From: Clostridium_AI sp964409685
Lineage (GTDB): Bacteria > Bacillota > Clostridia > Lachnospirales > Lachnospiraceae
Direction of reading: 5' to 3'
Length of the DNA: 64,000 bases
NCBI GenBank assembly: GCA_964409685.1
Contig: CAYPEJ010000023.1
Span: forward strand, 1 to 64,000
This document shows, one piece after another, positions 61,327-64,000 of the stretch (the first letter of the stretch is position 1; each line of letters starts with the position of its first letter). The position numbers and the translations under genes were made by a program. The notes beneath the pieces were generated by a model that was given only the letters and a program-made list of their open reading frames with translations, searched no databases and was not told where the DNA came from.

Positions 61327-61971
61327 TCAAACCCTTACCTCCAAAATGGAATTAATAATCTGCTTAAAACCATAATCCAGAAATTCATCTTCAGACATAG
61401 CGAACTGAGCACAAATGAATTGTCCTTTTGTATCAGCAAGTGTCAATAGGGCGTTAATACTTGACCACAAAACATAAACGGTCAGCATAGGAACTATATC
61501 TTTCCGCACAACTCCACTTTTTCTTCCAGTTTCAATAAACGATTCAAGAATTGTGTTTATTTCTGTTCCCAGACACAAAATATGCTTTACAGTATCGGAA
61601 GCATTTGATAAATCAAAGTTGGTAGCATTTGCACTATTTACATTATCCATTGAATGAGGATATTCTTTTTGATATTTACGCATTGCCATACAGATAGCTT
61701 TATATCCTACAACAAAATCATCATTGCTCTTTACAGCATATTCAATATCTGCTTTTAACGCCTGCAATCCTTTTTCAATAATATGGTGTAAAATATCATC
61801 TTTGCTTTCAAAATATGCATAAATGGTTCTTCGACTATATTCAGACCCTTTTGAAATATCATTTATTGTTGTTTGTGCATAGCCTTTTTCTGAAAAGAGT
61901 TTTTCAGCAGCTTTCATAATTCGCTCTCTATGCAGTGCTGCAACAGCTTCTTTTTTGTTTTCTCGTCCCAC
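61327..61971 (-). CDS. TetR-family regulator
   Basis: A 214-residue TetR protein; HTH about 10-55 (RERIMKAAEKLFSEKGYAQTTINDISKGSEYSRRTIYAYFESKDDIL). The frame opens with TTG at 61983, but GTG at 61971 has GAGG six bases upstream and is preferred. First gene of the unit with the DUF6323- and DUF6179-like proteins, and likely repressor of all three through the palindromes at 61992-62010. Confidence 0.88.
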   Translation of the reverse strand: MGRENKKEAVAALHRERIMKAAEKLFSEKGYAQTTINDISKGSEYSRRTIYAYFESKDDILHHIIEKGLQALKADIEYAVKSNDDFVVGYKAICMAMRKYQKEYPHSMDNVNSANATNFDLSNASDTVKHILCLGTEINTILESFIETGRKSGVVRKDIVPMLTVYVLWSSINALLTLADTKGQFICAQFAMSEDEFLDYGFKQIINSILEVRV

Positions 61972-61991
61972 AATGCACCTCAATTCTATTT

Positions 61992-62010
61992 AGTATACTG
62001 TTAGTATACT
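61992..62010. promoter_or_regulatory. Double palindrome upstream of TetR gene
   Basis: AGTATACTGTTAGTATACT: two copies of the 8-bp palindrome AGTATACT three bases apart, which also makes a perfect 19-bp dyad. It lies 20 bases before the GTG start, a good autoregulatory TetR operator candidate. Confidence 0.75.
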
Positions 62011-62069
62011 ATTTTGTGTTTATGCTGTCAATATTATTGCGCTATAAACTTTAACATTTCAACACATAT

Positions 62070-62585
62070 TTACTCAACCATACATATCATCTGCAAATCA
62101 TAGGGTTCATCATCCGCGATTTCTTGAATTGGATGATTCGTAAGTTCTGCACCCATTGCCCTATAAAAAGCAATCGTCTCCTCAGATGAGCATGCAGATA
62201 TATATAATGCCTTTGCACCTGCCTTTTTTGCTTCTTCTTTTGCAAGATGAAAGAGTTTTCTTCCTATTCCCATACCTCTACATGTTGCAGAAACATGCAT
62301 CAAATCTAAAATCATATAACCGTTGTTAAGTCGCTTTTTTAGTCCAATAAAACCAGCAACATTATCATCATCTAAAGCAATATACGATATGTATTCAGCA
62401 CTGCTGATATCCATTGCAACCTGCCGTTTTTTTTCAAGATCCCAGTCCTCAACATAAGGCATATCCAGAAGAACATATTCGCTTTCTTTTCTACGATATA
62501 CCCTTTTTACATCTTGTTTTCTTACATAGGAATCTAATGAATGCTCATTAAAATTCTTTTCGGATAATAATTCAATTTTAACCAT
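62070..62585 (-). CDS. GNAT-family N-acetyltransferase
   Basis: A 171-residue acetyl-CoA-dependent transferase. DDDNVAGFIGLKKRLNNGYMILDLMHVSATCRGMGIGRKLFHLAKEEAKKAGAKALYISA holds the acetyl-CoA loop (RGMGIG). FYRAMGAEL and QEIADDEPYDLQMICMVE close the fold. AAGGAG precedes the ATG. Substrate unknown. It is one of three GNAT genes in the last 2 kb. Confidence 0.88.
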   Translation of the reverse strand: MVKIELLSEKNFNEHSLDSYVRKQDVKRVYRRKESEYVLLDMPYVEDWDLEKKRQVAMDISSAEYISYIALDDDNVAGFIGLKKRLNNGYMILDLMHVSATCRGMGIGRKLFHLAKEEAKKAGAKALYISACSSEETIAFYRAMGAELTNHPIQEIADDEPYDLQMICMVE

Positions 62586-62651
62586 TTTGTTTTCTCCTTT
62601 TTACTCTAATTTGTCCATCTCTAAAAATGGGAGTTTGTCAAACATCCTTCT

Positions 62652-63149
62652 TTACGCCTTTATTATTTTTTGTACATCCTTTTTACTTGATAGCCATATA
62701 ACTTTATCACCATATTTATCCAAAGTATTCTTTATTTCTTTTAGGTTCTTATTCTGAAAGGTTTCCGTCCATTTCAAAAGATGATAGACCGATTTCAAAG
62801 TTTCTTTTTTACCTCTTTGTATTCCTAATTTCCTTTTTATAGACCGTATGATAATCCTATTTTTATATAAATACTTTGGCATATCTAATACATAAATTAT
62901 ATCAGCTTTATCAAAACTCTGTTGTACCCATTTGTAATATACACCTTCGATTACCCACTCACTATTACTTAATATCTCTTGCAATAACGCATTTCTTTTT
63001 TCAGGAGGCATTTTTACTCCATATCCTTGAGCATTATTATCCCATTGGATATCATCTAAGTCAAAATGAGGAATATTATATTTCTTTGAAAGAGCCTTTG
63101 CTAAATAAGTTTTTCCAGAACCACTACAGCCGATGATATGTATTTTCAT
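62652..63149 (-). CDS. P-loop small-molecule kinase-like protein (FlaR/topology modulation type)
   Basis: A 165-residue protein of the adenylate-kinase-like superfamily: Walker A IIGCSGSGKTYLAKAL (about 4-19), FDLDDIQWDNN as the DD substrate motif, and WVIEGVYYKW before the lid. Family members are often annotated as topology modulation protein or AAA family ATPase, with unknown substrates. GGAGG is nine bases upstream. Stands between two GNAT genes. Confidence 0.82.
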   Translation of the reverse strand: MKIHIIGCSGSGKTYLAKALSKKYNIPHFDLDDIQWDNNAQGYGVKMPPEKRNALLQEILSNSEWVIEGVYYKWVQQSFDKADIIYVLDMPKYLYKNRIIIRSIKRKLGIQRGKKETLKSVYHLLKWTETFQNKNLKEIKNTLDKYGDKVIWLSSKKDVQKIIKA

Positions 63150-63205
63150 AAGTTAGTACCTCCGTAAATTCTAATTATCCCAGCTCTACAAACCCCAATT
63201 TACCG

Positions 63206-63622
63206 CTAAAAAATGCACATACAACTATTTTTATATTCACCAAATCCAAACTGAGAATACAAGCCTTGTGCATCATCTGTCAGTAATAGACCATACAGTC
63301 CTTTTAGCTTGTCTTCTTTATTTGTAATCCTGTCAACAAGCATCTTCCCCAACCCTTTTCCTCTATATTTCTCATCAACAATTACATCGCATAAATAGTA
63401 CATTGTTGCATAATCTGTAATCACCCGGGCAAATGCAACCATTACATCTGTCTCCACATCAAATATAGCAAAACATAATGATTGCTCTACGGATTTTTTA
63501 ATTACTTCTATCGTTCTGTTTTTTGCCCAATATGATTGCGATAAAAGCCCCCTTATTTCCTCACAATGTTCTTTGATGATTTCATTGTCATCTATCATCC
63601 GCCAATTTTCTCTGTTTACCAT
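63206..63622 (-). CDS. GNAT-family N-acetyltransferase
   Basis: A 138-residue GNAT, with FARVITDYATMYYLCDVIVDEKYRGKGLGKMLVDRI as the acetyl-CoA region (RGKGLG) and the C-terminal LYSQFGFGEY. Compact, of the YitI/AAC-like kind that recall quorum or amine acetylases. GGAAGG lies before the ATG. Substrate unknown. Confidence 0.87.
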   Translation of the reverse strand: MVNRENWRMIDDNEIIKEHCEEIRGLLSQSYWAKNRTIEVIKKSVEQSLCFAIFDVETDVMVAFARVITDYATMYYLCDVIVDEKYRGKGLGKMLVDRITNKEDKLKGLYGLLLTDDAQGLYSQFGFGEYKNSCMCIF

Positions 63623-63720
63623 TATTTTCCTTCCTCTTGTTAATTTCTTATTCGGTTACTTTACTTGATTTAAAATTTAATTAAATACATAGATAAAATT
63701 TCCTAATTAGGATTTGTGTT

Positions 63721-64000
63721 TTAAATATTCTTTTTCATATATCCGCATGTAAACGGAAAGAAATCAAATTTTTGTGTACCTACATGTATCGCACCATTCT
63801 CCTCATACCATTTCCTTAGAACTACATTTTCTTCAACAATGCCTATATCAAGAGTATTGCATCCCATCTCTTTTGCTGTTTTTATAGCATGGTTCAATAA
63901 ACATTTCCCAATCCCTTTATGCCTATACTCAGGCAGAACTGCCAAATTATTCAATTCACATTTGTTGTTATTCTGAATATATAACGAATAATATCCACAA
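63721..64000 (-). CDS. GNAT-family N-acetyltransferase, partial at window edge
   Basis: The frame stays open to the window end: CGYYSLYIQNNNKCEL leads into NNLAVLPEYRHKGIGKCLL, the acetyl-CoA loop, then GIVEENVVLRKWYEENGA and a short C-terminus. Only the C-terminal 93 codons or so are here; the start lies beyond 64000. A TTG at 63954 is in frame but is not a real start because the conserved strand begins before it. Confidence 0.85.
   Translation of the reverse strand, partial: CGYYSLYIQNNNKCELNNLAVLPEYRHKGIGKCLLNHAIKTAKEMGCNTLDIGIVEENVVLRKWYEENGAIHVGTQKFDFFPFTCGYMKKNI

Noticed and set aside
61972..61983. TTG start for the second TetR gene
   Set aside because: GTG at 61971 has GAGG at the right distance, and the TTG lies before this site.

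Overview
The window comes from a low-GC, spore-former-type Firmicute, most likely a plant-polysaccharide-using member of the Lachnospiraceae/Clostridia. Supporting signs are strong AGGAGG-type ribosome binding sites, frequent TTG and GTG starts, a T-box leader on pheST, a lysine riboswitch on dapAB, SpoIID and CdaA/CdaR proteins, CDP-glycerol transferases and a large secreted pectate lyase. The genus call is inference. No rRNA, tRNA, CRISPR array, prophage or insertion sequence was seen.

Positions 1-36,800 are mostly core functions: pheT and pheS (minus strand, T-box leader, with an unusual 103-bp tandem repeat between them); a two-catalytic-domain PL1/PL9 pectate lyase with a CcpA-type cre site on its -35; a YihY membrane protein; a SpoIID/LytB protein; a purine permease; a GldA/GldFG-like ABC operon with a DUF4340 protein; an orphan small protein; dapA-dapB behind a lysine riboswitch; cobO-type adenosyltransferase; an SSB-like protein; typA; a four-gene CDP-glycerol polymer operon; leuA; an HPr paralog; the cdaA-cdaR cyclic-di-AMP operon with two membrane proteins; an ABC exporter; and a pair of DUF4230-type proteins.

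Positions 36,800-64,000 are accessory. At 37,757-45,330 lies a catabolic locus: a four-subunit iron-sulfur flavoprotein dehydrogenase followed by an ornithine-cyclodeaminase-family enzyme, an AraC regulator, a PII-like signal protein and an amino acid permease. Its two transcription units share a 19-bp dyad and a T-tailed leader hairpin. At 45,418-48,513 is a compact AT-rich cassette of DUF262 protein, AAA ATPase, HNH nuclease and a 62-residue protein; it resembles anti-phage systems and is the best candidate for an undescribed system. Next come a MerR regulator with a cysteine at residue 52 and a divergent DXS-family enzyme under a 19-bp-spacer MerR promoter, then a DUF3990 toxin-antitoxin-like trio.

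At 52,344-59,777 an operon encodes a small protein, an MMPL exporter, a coiled YhgE-like secreted protein and an N-terminally extended oleate hydratase, divergent from a TetR regulator with tandem operator-like dyads; it reads as a fatty-acid resistance locus. A second TetR unit with two conserved Clostridial proteins (DUF6323/DUF6179-like) follows, and the window ends in three GNAT acetyltransferases and a small P-loop kinase-like protein, the last GNAT cut off by the window edge.
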